DNA from: Cavenderia fasciculata | Taxonomy: Eukaryota; Evosea; Eumycetozoa; Acytosteliales; Cavenderiaceae | DNA length: 64,000 bases | NCBI RefSeq assembly: GCF_000203815.1 | Contig: NW_004457708.1 | Coordinates: forward strand, 434,001-498,000 | Reading direction: 5' to 3' | Shown: piece after piece, positions 11,169-22,413 of the stretch | Layout of the letters: every line of letters starts with the position of its first letter | Numbering within the stretch: position 1 is the first letter of the stretch | Notes under the pieces: generated by a model | What the model was told of the DNA's origin: nothing | Database searches by the model: none | Seen by the model: only the letters and a program-made list of their open reading frames with translations | Position numbers and translations under genes: made by a program

Positions 11169-11985
11169 AGCATACACACATACATTAATATTCAAACAAC
11201 AAACAACCAAACAACAATTAATAGGCAAAACACATAACATATTTATAACAACTTACAGAAGAAGAAGAGAGAACTAGTTTTTGGTCTGATGTTTGTAACA
11301 AAAAGACAGACTCCAACCCAACCATTCATTTATCAAACCCAACACCCCTCTTTGCATAATTATTATATTTTGAACAAGGAAATGAAGAATAGGTAGATAG
11401 ATAGATTAAACACACACATATATATTAGAGAAGAAAGAAGTAGAGAGAGAGAGAGAGAAAAAAGAAGATGTATATTAACCAACTTATAAATAAATAAATA
11501 ATAATACACAATATTTATTACTACATAATATCATCATATTCATATGAATGGGATTTATCGTTTAAATCTAGAGTATTCGATGAGATCTTAAAGGGCAAGT
11601 TAAGATTATCGCACTGAAAGAGGGTCTTGTTGCGTAAAAAAATCAACCAAACTCGGGACGCACCGTTAGCCACATGCTATGGGTGGCTGCAAATCCAGCG
11701 GATTTTTTTATCCTCATCGAACACGATCTCCTTTCATTCTTTATTCATTCAGCAAAGAGAGAGATAGTGATAGAAAATAAGGGGTTATTGATAGATAGAG
11801 TTATAACTATCTTGCCTGTAAATAGATTTTCACACAAACACACATCAAGATATTTTAGTAGTTTTTGTTGTAAAAATCAACAACATCACATCATTGCTGC
11901 TTACACCACAATAATCACACGCACTTACATACACACGCATACTGTACAATAGATAGAATATTATATATATATAGAGAGTATTGGA
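11169..11985. other. Intergenic region, 817 bp
   Basis: Between TFIIA gamma and the DOCK gene, both on the + strand. It contains purine-rich AGAGAG runs (near 11440), an A/T-rich stretch, the small-RNA candidate at about 11628-11709, and the 5' leader of the DOCK gene with CACACA stretches. No protein gene is visible. Confidence 0.4.
11628..11709 (+). ncRNA. Candidate Pol III small RNA (family unknown)
   Basis: A GC-rich island in A/T-rich surroundings with ordered potential stems: TGCGT (11631-11635) with ACGCA (11658-11662), AGCCAC (11668-11673) with GTGGCT (11683-11688), and AAATCC (11691-11696) with GGATTT (11700-11705), immediately followed by the rest of a T7 run (11703-11709). A stem ending in a T run is what a Pol III terminator would look like. 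I recognise no tRNA, 5S, U6 or 7SL sequence in it, and the 5' end is not defined. It could also be chance structure or a mobile-element scrap. Confidence 0.3.
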
Positions 11986-14900
11986 ATGAGTAATATATCG
12001 AAACCACCAGCTCAACAACAACCTGTTGTTGGTGGTGTAGGAAAGGGTAAGTGATCAAGATAGGTATATTATATATGTGCGTGCGAGTATTAACCTTTTT
12101 TTTTTGTATCTTTTGTTTAGTTGCACCACAACTCAAACCAGCAGCGGGTTTGGTAAGACCAATGATTGGTAAACCTGCACCTGCACCTACAGTAGGAGGA
12201 GGAGGAGACAACAGTAGCAGCAACGATACAACTACAACATCTGCAAGCGAGGGTAATGTGAAACCATCAGCTTTTAGATTAGCATCAAGTGTATTTAATC
12301 AATCGACACCCGACACTAATAACAGTAATACGTCTACACCAGCTGAGCCACCACAACCTCGTTTTAAATTGAAACCTGTAGCTTCAACTGTATTAAATAA
12401 ACCACCTCCACAACAACAACAACAACCATCATCCACTGCTACATCTACTAATAATAATGTTACAAGTACTACTACTACAACACCAACTGTAAAACCATCT
12501 GTAAATCAATTCAATAAACCACCTCCTGCAACAAATACAACAACAACTACAACAACAACACCGACATCACCAAATGGGAATGGAGTAGCCAAATTACCAC
12601 CAAGACCTGTATTGTTAAAAAAGGTTGCTACTCCTCTTCCTACACCACCTTCTTCTTCACAGTCACCATCACAATCATCTCCACCAACTACACCAAACAA
12701 AGAACAACCAACGTCGTCGGCCATTTCACCAGATTCAAACTCTACTCCTACTACTACTACTACCGTACTACCAACAAAAACACTCGAAAGACCAAAGAGT
12801 AGAGAGGAGATTGTAACCGAAGATTTATTAAATTCAATCATTACGGAAACTGAACAACCAACATTGGCCAAAAGAGCAAGTTTGATTATTGCCAAAGATG
12901 AACCAGTTGTACCAGTCGAACCAGTCACTACTACTACTACTGCTACAGCACCTGTAACACAACAAGAACCATCATCCACTTCTTCTTCTTCTACTGCAAT
13001 TAAATCCAATTTAAATACGACAACAAAAAAGAGAGAATGGAAACCAACAACATCAGCATCATCATTACAATTATCATTACCAGTTGATGTAGCAACCAGT
13101 GGATCATCTGAATTTTCACAATTGACAACACGAAACATTGAGGGTGGTCAAGTCGCACAACCAAAGAAAGAGACTGTACGTGTGCTGTCCTATCAAAAGG
13201 GTGATTTCACCAATTTGAATATGCATCGTGGTGATATTGTAGAGATTACCGAACAAGGTGAAAAGGATACTTGGACAGGGTTCAATGGATACAAGACTGG
13301 AAACTTTTCCATTCAAAATACCAAACCTATGGTGGTTAGTGTTGGTACAGACATTCAAGCTACGGTAGATCGTTTTGAAAAGGCGGTTTGTGTCAAGGAT
13401 CATAGAGGTAAACAAGGAATCTCACTCACTATTATGAAGGGTGATGTCATTGCCATCATCGATCGTAACAATCGTACAACTGCCTCTGTGGCATTGGGTC
13501 GTGTCAAACTGGGATTGGACGGATGGAGTGATGCTGGAGAGTTCCCACTTGAAAACATTCGTTTGGTCTCTCAAAAAGAGTATATCTTGTACAGCGACCT
13601 GCTGGATTTGGTCGTAGAGGTGAGCGAACGTTTCATGGACCCAGAATCATTGATTCAAGGCGGCAGTGAAAAGGAACTTGAAAAGAAACAACTTCAGTTG
13701 CGTGACAAGACAAAGTTACTCCAATCGATTCAAGACGCGATTCTCATCGAGACTGACGAACCACGTCTATTGCAATTGCAAGCCAACTTGCGTCAAGAGA
13801 TTGAAACTACCCATGCTATGCTGTCCAACGAGTTTTACGTATCGAATCCCAACAATGGAGAGATTGAAAATGAAGAGAGTAGTAGTCCGGTCGGTCTCCT
13901 CAAAGACCATCTCCAAATGGTCGGTGAAAAGAAGGGTCTAAAGTATGACAAGTTTGTCAATACTAACCGCGAGGCATCAGACTCTAATACACGTCGATGG
14001 GACTATGCACAAATCTCTGTCGACGTTAAATTAAACAAATCTACTTTGAAACGTGCTGGCAATAGTGGAACGTTGGAATACTATTTCTCACTACTCAACT
14101 ATACTCAATCAAAATTCATTACCGAACAAATGCAAATCATCCCGTCCGATACCAATAGTAGTGTCAAATTCCTATTCAAGGATATTGAACCTGCCGACTT
14201 GACCGATGACATTGCATTAGTATGCAAGGTTATTCGTCGTGGTACCATGAAGGATCATGCAGACACTACCCCAATCAAAAAGGGTTCATCAACCGACCTT
14301 CGTCGTCCATTTGGCTATGCCTGCATTAAATTAATCTCTGCATTCTCTGAAACTCAAATTGCCACCGAAAAGGATTCAAATCTTTATTTCTATTCTTCAA
14401 ATGATTTAAATTTTAATTTAATTCCTGAAAGTAAGTAAAAGAGAAGGGTCTAAAATGATTTAAATATATATATATTAACATTTATTTATTTTTTCATTTA
14501 GATGTATTAAAATTTAATAATGAAGAAGAATTAAAAAAACATGGAGTTGAATCAATACCAAAAGGAATGCCAACAGCTATATTACCGATAGCATGTAGTT
14601 TTTATGATATGAGTTATGAAAAATGTTTGGAAAAGTATCAACAATTGGCCAAGGCACAGACAATTGAAAAGATGGAACACAAGGTAGTAAAGAATGAAAA
14701 GAAACATCATCTCTATATTTCATTGGACAGTGGAAAGTTTACGGCCGATAAAAAGGTTGAGGTGTCGGTACGTGTACGTATGAATGATAGTGGAGAGTTC
14801 CTCCACAATTGCATATCACTTGGAGGAAAGGAGTTTTGGGCATCAGAGATTAAATCGTTTGTCTGTCACAATAGTTTGACTCCCACTTGGAACGAATACC

Positions 14901-17900
14901 TTCAATTCCAAATACCAGAAGACAAGTTTTTAAATTGTCATTTATTGTTTACTATCAAGAGTGCTAGTAGTAAGCAGAGTAAAACTAATATCATTGGTTT
15001 TGCATTTATGCGTCTTGGTTCAACCGATTCTTCAGTTGCTATTCAAAATGCTGATCATAACTTGTTAATTTACAAGGCATCGTCTGCAGATGTTCCAATC
15101 AACTATTTGACAGAGAATATTCCATCGGTTATCAATTCTAGTATTAGTAGTACAACTGGTACGTCGTCACCACCACTTTTAAGTAGTGGGTCGACTGGTA
15201 TGTCAACACTGAATATTAGTCAACAAATGTCACCTCCACTCAACCAATCTCAAAAGATTGATCATTCGTCGCCATCGTCGTCTCCACAATTGTCGTCTGC
15301 CAACACTGGCAAATTCTCAATTAAAAAGGGAGAGTCTCTAAAGATTAAATCAACATTCCATACAACCAAGTTTATTCAACACCCAAGTATTCATCAACTG
15401 TTGAATTGGAAACAACATGAAAAGGATTTACAACATATTTTGGATAAATTCAAGTTTGTAGAACCTCTGTTGATTATGCGTAATTTGTCTGGTATCGTCG
15501 ATTCATTGTTCCAAATTTACGAGTCTAGTACTGCTGGTAGTTTGTTTACCGTCGAACCAATGTCATTACTCGTTTACAATACAATCGTATTTATTATTGG
15601 ATTGTTGACAGATGAACGTATGGCAAGATATAGAAACTTCAAGGTCGATCTTGATCAATACATTGAAACCAAGTTTTCTGGTGCTCTGACTCATAAACAT
15701 CTGCTCAATTGTTTGGCCTATCATATGAAGGATATCTCGGCCAAGGAGAGTGCCAAGATTTCACCAACTCTCAAAAGTTTAGATTATATGTTCCAGTTGA
15801 TTACAAAGTCTCGTCTAGTCTATAAACAACAACAGAGTAAGAGTAGTATGCCTGGTTTGCAACTCAACTCTATCAACGATTCAGAATGGTACAAGGATAT
15901 TAGCGAGTTTTTGTCTCAACTTAACAAGTTGATGGCAAGTAATTCACCTTTACTCATTGTAGTACAGACATTGGCATTACGTAACTTTGCATCAATGATG
16001 AAAGGTTTATCTTACTTTTTGGACAAGGTGACATTGTGCAAGGTACTCTGCGAGTTTATCGAATCGGTACATTACAACGAGAAACAAGAGCATCTAAACA
16101 CTCACAAGTTGTCTGTATTTTATCAGATCCTATCTGCTCATTTGGCTATTGATCAAGAGACTGTAGAACATCTTTTACCAACACTCATGGCCATCACTGA
16201 TCAACATCTTACAAAGGGTGAAGAACTAAAACTTTCAACTCAGTTATTGTCATTGGCATTGGAATCACTCGAAACACTTGACAGTGTAGATTTGAAAAAG
16301 AAGTACTTTAATGTCATCATGACTGTATTTACCAAGGTATTGGGATTGGTTGATCAATTTTTGGTAAACGATCAAGCACACCATTCTCACAACAACTCTG
16401 CAGCCAATCAAATGGCCAATTGGCGTCAAGACGCTCCTTTCAACTATGACACTACCTTTTTGGTCACTTGTCTCTTATCAATGCTTCACTATATGGTTGT
16501 ATTTAACCTTACCAACAAGTATTTGATCGATGTTAGTGTTGGATCAGATTCAAAGCTATTCCTCAAAAAGATTTTGAGATTACTCGACACTTTATTGGCA
16601 CGTGGTGTCTATCACTATAGATTCCCAACCATGCAATTGTTCCATCACAAAATTACATTTAGATTGTTGACATTGCTTTCACCTGCCTTTGTCAAAGGAA
16701 ATACTCCGATTGGACAAGAAAATAATGAAAATTGGTTATCATTTATTGCATTACATTTCAATTTCTTTACAACTCATTTGATGCGTAGTAATCGTTACCG
16801 TGCACATAGATTGGCACCTTTACAACCCATTCTCTTGGATATTCGTGTTCGTATGGTAAAATCGGTTCGCGAGCTTTGGAATACTAGTATTGGTGCTTCG
16901 AGTCAGTTCCTAACACACATGGTACAATTATTGTTGGCATCATTACTCAATGGATTTGCCGAAGTGGATGAAATGTGTCAAGACTTGTTCTTTGCAGTCA
17001 TGAAAAAGGATCATCAAGAAAAACGTTCGTTTAAACGTGTAGAGAGTAAAGCAATTGAAATATTGGACAAGATCATCATTCGTGAGCGTTGGACTGACGA
17101 ACAAATCTTTAGACGCTTTTTGAACCAACGTCTAGACCCATTCTTTTCGAGTGCTGGTGAAGAACATGGTGATGCACAATACAAGAGAGAGGGCAAGGCA
17201 TTTATTGGTAATTTGTTACAACTATTGTCGTTATTGTTTGACTTTAGAACATTACCAATGGATCGTGCATTTGAAGAAGAACGTACAATTGCTACACTAA
17301 AGATGATGGAATACTTTAAAGATAGAAAAGATACATACATTAAATATGTACACGAGTTACTCAGTCAACACATCAATAGTGGATACTTTACAGAAGCTGG
17401 TTTCACATTCTTGTTGCATGCCGATTTGTATTCATGGGATGTTGATGAAGAACAGCAAGCATCTGTTGGAGCATTCACATTTACCACACCTGACCAACCT
17501 GCCCCTATCACTCTGCCAGCCGAACCTGCACATAGTCGAAAGGAACGTTTGGTCAAGATGGCCATTCAATACCTCGACAAGGGACAGGTATGGGAAAAGT
17601 GTATCACCCTACTACAGGAACTATCAGCATACTATGATGCGACATACAATTTCAGAGGACTGGCAGATGTTGCCAACCAACAGGCCGACCTCTACGACAA
17701 GATAGTCTCTACAGAACGGTTCTTTGCCGAGTACTTTAGAGTAGGTTACTATGGTCGCAAGTTCCCCCAAACAATCCAAGGCAAGGAGTTCTTGTACCGT
17801 GGGTTCGAGCTCGAACGTCTCGCAGACTTTACCACACGTATCTTGGCCAAATTCCCCAACGCCGAGTTGTTAAAGACGACTGGCGAGCCATCAGCCGACA

Positions 17901-18580
17901 TTCTCAACGCAGATGCACAGTACCTACTCATCACAATTGTCAATCCATCGTCCACTGAAGAGATCCATAAAAGAGTCAAACATGTCACAGAAGGAACACC
18001 ATCAAACAGTCGAGCCTACCACCGTCGTAACGATGTCAATGTTTTCCTTTACAGCAAGGCATTTGAGAAAAAGTCAGCTGCCTCACCATCCAATCCAAAC
18101 AACAAGTTTGCCGATCTATGGATTCGTAATCATTTCCTTATTGCCGACTCTTCATTCCCAACTATTCACCGTCGTGCAGAAGTCATTAAAAAGGAGCAGA
18201 CCGAACTCACACCCATTGAAAATGCCGTCAATAGTGTCGATCTCAAAAACGAAGAACTCGCAGAGATGGTCAAAAAGTATCTGGCCAATCCACAACTCAA
18301 TCTCAACCCACTTGCCATGGCACTTAATGGCAGTATCGATGCCGCCGTCAATGGTGGTGTATCACTCTACAAGGAAGCATTCTTTGAGAAACAAGATGTC
18401 CTCGATGCCATCTCCAAACCATTTATTCCAAAACTATCATCAGCTCTCAAGAATCAAGTAGAAATCTTGGAACGTGGTCTCTATATTCACAGTCAACGTT
18501 GTCCAGAAGAATTAAGAGGTCTACATGAAAAATTAGAATCTTTCTTCCCTAAATTTAAATCTGAAGTATTATCTCTCTAA
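11986..18580 (+). CDS. DOCK-family (Dock180-like) Rac guanine nucleotide exchange factor
   Basis: Three exons, 11986-12046, 12121-14430 and 14502-18580, encode 2149 aa. DOCK proteins activate Rac-type GTPases and drive actin remodelling. Order of parts: short exon-1 leader; Pro/Thr/Ser/Gln-rich low-complexity region (to about residue 360); an SH3 domain at about 368-430 (VRVLSYQKGDF...KTGNFSI) followed by a linker; a DHR-1 C2-like lipid-binding domain from about 650-990 (RRWDYAQISVDVK, FFSLLN-type strands, TPTWNEYLQFQIPED); a long helical armadillo-like middle; and DHR-2 at about 1800-2149 (WEKCITLLQEL, GLADVANQQADLYDKI, FRVGYYG, FLYRGFELERL, and near the end LNGSIDAAVNGGVSLYKEAF). The SH3 plus DHR-1 layout fits the Dock180 (A/B) branch rather than zizimins. 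D. discoideum has several DOCK genes; orthology was not resolved. WASP lies next door in convergent orientation. Confidence 0.92.
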
Positions 18581-18585
18581 AACAA

Positions 18586-18616
18586 ATATAAATATAAATA
18601 TAAATATAAATATTAA
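18586..18616 (+). repeat. ATAAAT hexanucleotide repeat in the DOCK 3' UTR
   Basis: About five copies of a 6-bp unit just after the DOCK stop codon. The unit contains AATAAA-like sequence read across copies, so it may double as a redundant polyadenylation region. A similar block follows HSP90 near 38893-38920. Confidence 0.7.
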
Positions 18617-18745
18617 ACAAACAAACAATCATAAATAAATAATAAATTAACTTATTTGTAATATTAAAAAACAAAACAATTTATTTATTTTATATTAATA
18701 CAATAAGAATATTTGATCTGATTTGATTGTTTTTTTTTTTTGGTT

Positions 18746-20161
18746 TTAATAGTCGGACCAATCATCATCATCATCATCTTCATCATCTTCATCTTCTCTC
18801 ATGTTACCTCTACGATGAGCCATGGCAGCAGCCAAAGTATCACAGAGTGAACGATTACCAACGTCACCGAGATTGTTGAGTTCTGGGAGTGGTTGAGAGG
18901 CATCGACCTTTTTAAGAGAGGTACCTTCACGAATAGAAGCAAGTAAATCGAATCTGCCTCCTGGAGCAGCACCGCCGCCGCCGCCACCGCCGCCTCCGCC
19001 ACTAGGGGCGACTCCTGGAGCTGGAGGTGGGGGTGGTGCACCTGGTGCTGGAGGAGGAGGTGGTGGTGGTGGACCGCCTCCAGACTTCATTGGAGGTGGA
19101 GGAGGTGGAGGACCACCGCCAGTCGAATGTGGTGGAGGTGGGGGTGGGGCAGCAGTAGCTCTGCTTCCACCTGGTGGTGGGGGTGGGGGTGGTGCTGAAC
19201 GACCTCCGCCACCGCTTGGTGGAGCTGGTCCACGTGATGGAGGTGGAGGTGGAGCGCCACCGGCAGATGCCAAACTCTCACCAATGATATTGACAATGAA
19301 TTGAGCAGTCTCGGCATTCTTGAGTTCCTTTTTAGTGATACCGGCAGACTGGAACAACTTTCTCCAGTCGGGTGGAATATTTCTAATTTCGAAACCTTGT
19401 TCTGGGTTCCAACCAATATGACTTCTATGTTCAAAGCCAGTTGGACTTGAAATATCCATCTCTACCTCTTCTTCACCTCCCAATAATGATGACAAGAAAC
19501 CTTTCTTTTTTTTCTTTTCTTTTGGTTTGGTTGCTGCTGGTGTTGATTTACCTAGGAAAGCAAAATTAAATAGGTAGATGTTAGATAAATTATAATAACA
19601 AATAATAAATAAATAATACTATATGTTTGATAACATACTAACATTGAGACTTGAAGATGAAGATGAAGTTGGAGCAGGGGCTCTTCCAGTACCACCACTC
19701 TTAATGTTCATCATGACACTGTGGAATTCATGTGCTTCACTAACTTCAGCAAATGACAAACCATAGACAGCATTGTCACCTTCAAAAGTATGGAAAAAGT
19801 CTCTTGACTTTTGATAATCAAATCCATCATACAATTCTTGTTCAAATACAGTTCTAGTATTCTACAAAACAAAAAGAGTAAAAAGAAAAGAAAAGAAATT
19901 AATAATTATGATATTAAATGATTATGATGATTGATTATATTTATATTTATCTATGTTTACCTTTAAATCTACAATTTTAATGTAGAATGATTTTTCGATA
20001 CGTTGAGAGATAAGAGAGAGAGCACCAACGACACCAGTGTATTCCCATACATTATTCTTTCCCTCGTATAATCTAGCAACAGATGATGTCAATACATCAC
20101 CATTACCGTGGAGTATATTCAATTGACCCCTCTCTTGATCTGATAAGGATTGGATACCCAT
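18746..20161 (-). CDS. wasA: WASP, Arp2/3 activator
   Basis: Three exons, 20161-19961, 19861-19639 and 19551-18746 (409 aa), close to D. discoideum WASP. It links Rac/Cdc42-type GTPases and phosphoinositides to Arp2/3-driven actin assembly. Parts in order: N-terminal WH1 domain (residues 1-140; VWEYTGVVGALSLI, RTVFEQELYDGF, FHTFEG); a basic KEKKKKKG patch; a CRIB/GBD (ISSPTGFEHRSHIGW then WRKLFQSAGI); a long proline/glycine-rich region with repeated PPPPPP profilin/SH3 sites; one WH2 motif (RFDLLASIREGTSLKKV); a central segment with DTLAAAMAHRRG; and an acidic tail ending DDDDDDWSDY with the penultimate-region Trp that contacts Arp2/3. All parts are present. The gene is convergent with the DOCK GEF gene. 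Confidence 0.95.
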
Positions 20162-20481
20162 GATGATTAAAATGGACTTAAAAGTTTAAAGCTTTAAACT
20201 ACTACTAACTATGACAATGATATGATATGTATTACTACTTTGATTGTTAAATATATATAGTTGATTTTGTTACAATAGATAATAAATAAATAAATAGGTA
20301 GGTAGGGAGTTATCTCTATCTATCTATCAAACAAAAGATAAAATAACTTGTGGATGAGGGTTTGCAGTTGACTGTGATGGATGGTGCCTAAAAAAAAAAC
20401 TTAAAGTTTTGAAAAAATCTGTCAAATTAAGAGAATGAGATTGGGTACCCAAACAAGATTGATGGCGACCATCACACAACA
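20162..20481. promoter_or_regulatory. Divergent promoter, wasA / RCC1-repeat gene
   Basis: 320 bp between divergent start codons. It holds TAGGTAGG repeats (near 20300), A/T-rich DNA and an oligo(A) run near 20392. No ORF of note. Confidence 0.4.
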
Positions 20482-21780
20482 ATGACTACTATTAAAACAA
20501 TAATTTATCAGTATGGAGATAATACATTTAATCTTTTAAATATTGATCAACAACAACAACAACAACAACCACAACATATTTATAAAAAGGAAATAGATTT
20601 TAAATTAAGATTATTAAGAACTACTTGTGATTCTATTGCTTTATTGTGTGACAGTGGTGATGATGATGATGATGATGATGATGATGGTACTCTTCATATT
20701 GATACTAGAACATCATTGTTGAAAGGATCAAAGTGTCTTAGATTCACTCATTCACAATCAAAGGTTATACTTGTTGCATCTGGTTACAATCATTTATTAT
20801 ATTTAGATGGTATGTTAATTGACACACAACTTTATGTTAGATTCACAAATTACTAGTAGTACTTATCATTTTGTTTGTTTCTCTTAGAAAAAGGAAAAGT
20901 ATTTATTTATGGATCAAATAATCATAATCAATTGGGTATTGATAAATGTATAAGTGGTATTGAATCATTTAGATCCTCAACTGCAATACTACCAATACTG
21001 CCAATATCAATTGATTGGTTTATTAATCAATCAATTGAAATTGCATATTTGTCATGTGGAAGGAATCATTCAATATTTATCGAGAAGCAACATGGACATG
21101 TTTATGCATGTGGTGATAATAAATTTGGTCAAAGTGGTCAATTGATCAATATTGAACAATCAAACCATTCATCAGCGGTCAATGTTATCAAAAAGGTAGA
21201 GGGTATAGATAATATTATCCTATCAAGTAGTGGAGATTTTCATAATCTATTATTAGATTCCAAGGGAAAAGTATATAGTTTTGGATTTGGTTTGTATCAT
21301 CAACTTGGACATGGTAATACAAATAATATACACTCACCATCAATGTTGGTGACATTGGATGAATGTAATATAGTCGATGTTTCATGTTCGGCATGGCACA
21401 GTTTAGTGTTGACCGATCAAGGACATGTATATAGTTTTGGATGGAATGAGTATGGTCAATTGGGTCATGGAGACAACGATAGTTGCCCTACACCTACACT
21501 TATCGACTCTTTATCAGACCTAGATTTAATCATTAAATCAATATCAACTTCAACCTATAATTCTTTATTTATCGATCAACAAAATAGAATATTATATTGT
21601 GGAAAAGACTTGGATCAATTAGATAAAGATACAAATACAACATGTAAACTATCACCTTTACCAATATTTCTACTAAATTCATCATCATCATCATCATCAT
21701 CAGATGATAGTACTATTTCAAGGTTTAAACCAACAACCGACAATATTTATAGTAACCAATATAACTTTTATACTTGGTAG
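20482..21780 (+). CDS. RCC1-repeat (beta-propeller) protein
   Basis: Two exons, 20482-20809 and 20888-21780 (406 aa). From residue 100 onward several RCC1-type repeats are visible: VFIYGSNNHNQLGI, VYACGDNKFGQSG, VYSFGFGLYHQLGHG and VYSFGWNEYGQLGHGD, each following an AHSLxL-like strand (NHSIFIE, FHNLLLD, WHSLVLT). The number visible (four to five clear blades, with weaker ones at each end) fits one propeller. The first 100 residues carry a polyQ and an Asp run, with a weaker start to the fold. RCC1 repeats occur in Ran and other GTPase exchange factors and in ubiquitin-ligase adaptors; no extra domain shows which. Function is therefore open. Confidence 0.82.
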
Positions 21781-22226
21781 TTGTTAGAAAGATCTAACCT
21801 CTAGAGAGATTGAATAAATATATATATATATTAATTAAATTAATAAATATTTAATGACTTTGATTTTTTTTTTTTTGGAGGGAATATACATTTTAATGTT
21901 TGAAAGTTTGAGATTTCCTAATCATTCATCAAACAACACGCACTTTCTTCTTCTTCTTCTTCTTTTATTACCACACTACAAACAAACAACAAACAGATTG
22001 ATAGATAGATAGACATAAATACATACTTTGTATATCATTTAAACATTATAACAACAAATACTACATTGACGACGAATACGGCTATTGTAATAGATAGATT
22101 GCATTGTGCAGTTTGGTATACCATGTTTACAATGCACTGTGTCTGCAGAACCTAATATAGTAGAATCATCACAACACCCTCCCCCTCTTTTCTATCTATT
22201 ACTATATATATACAACACTTTAAACA
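21781..22226. promoter_or_regulatory. Intergenic region upstream of the GON4L-like gene
   Basis: 446 bp between two + strand genes. It holds an oligo(T) run at about 21867, a CTT microsatellite near 21950-21965, a TAGA stretch near 22000, and a more GC-balanced leader close to the start codon at 22227. No gene is seen. Confidence 0.4.
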
Positions 22227-22360
22227 ATGTCGGCATTTGCACAACAACTGCAACTATTGCAGCAATCTTTAAAGAATGGGAAATATCCTTTTATTCAAAA
22301 TAAGAATAATAATAATCAACAAAGAAATCAACAACAACAACAAAGGCAACAACAACAATT

Positions 22361-22413
<53 letters not shown>

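Noticed and set aside
11578-11616. Box C/D snoRNA made from CGATGAG and CTGA
   Set aside because: Box C departs from RTGATGA, the span is under 45 nt and no terminal stem is visible.
12506-13138. 210-codon minus-strand frame in the DOCK gene
   Set aside because: Antisense of the Thr/Pro/Ser-rich low-complexity region; gives Val/Gly/Asp-rich nonsense.
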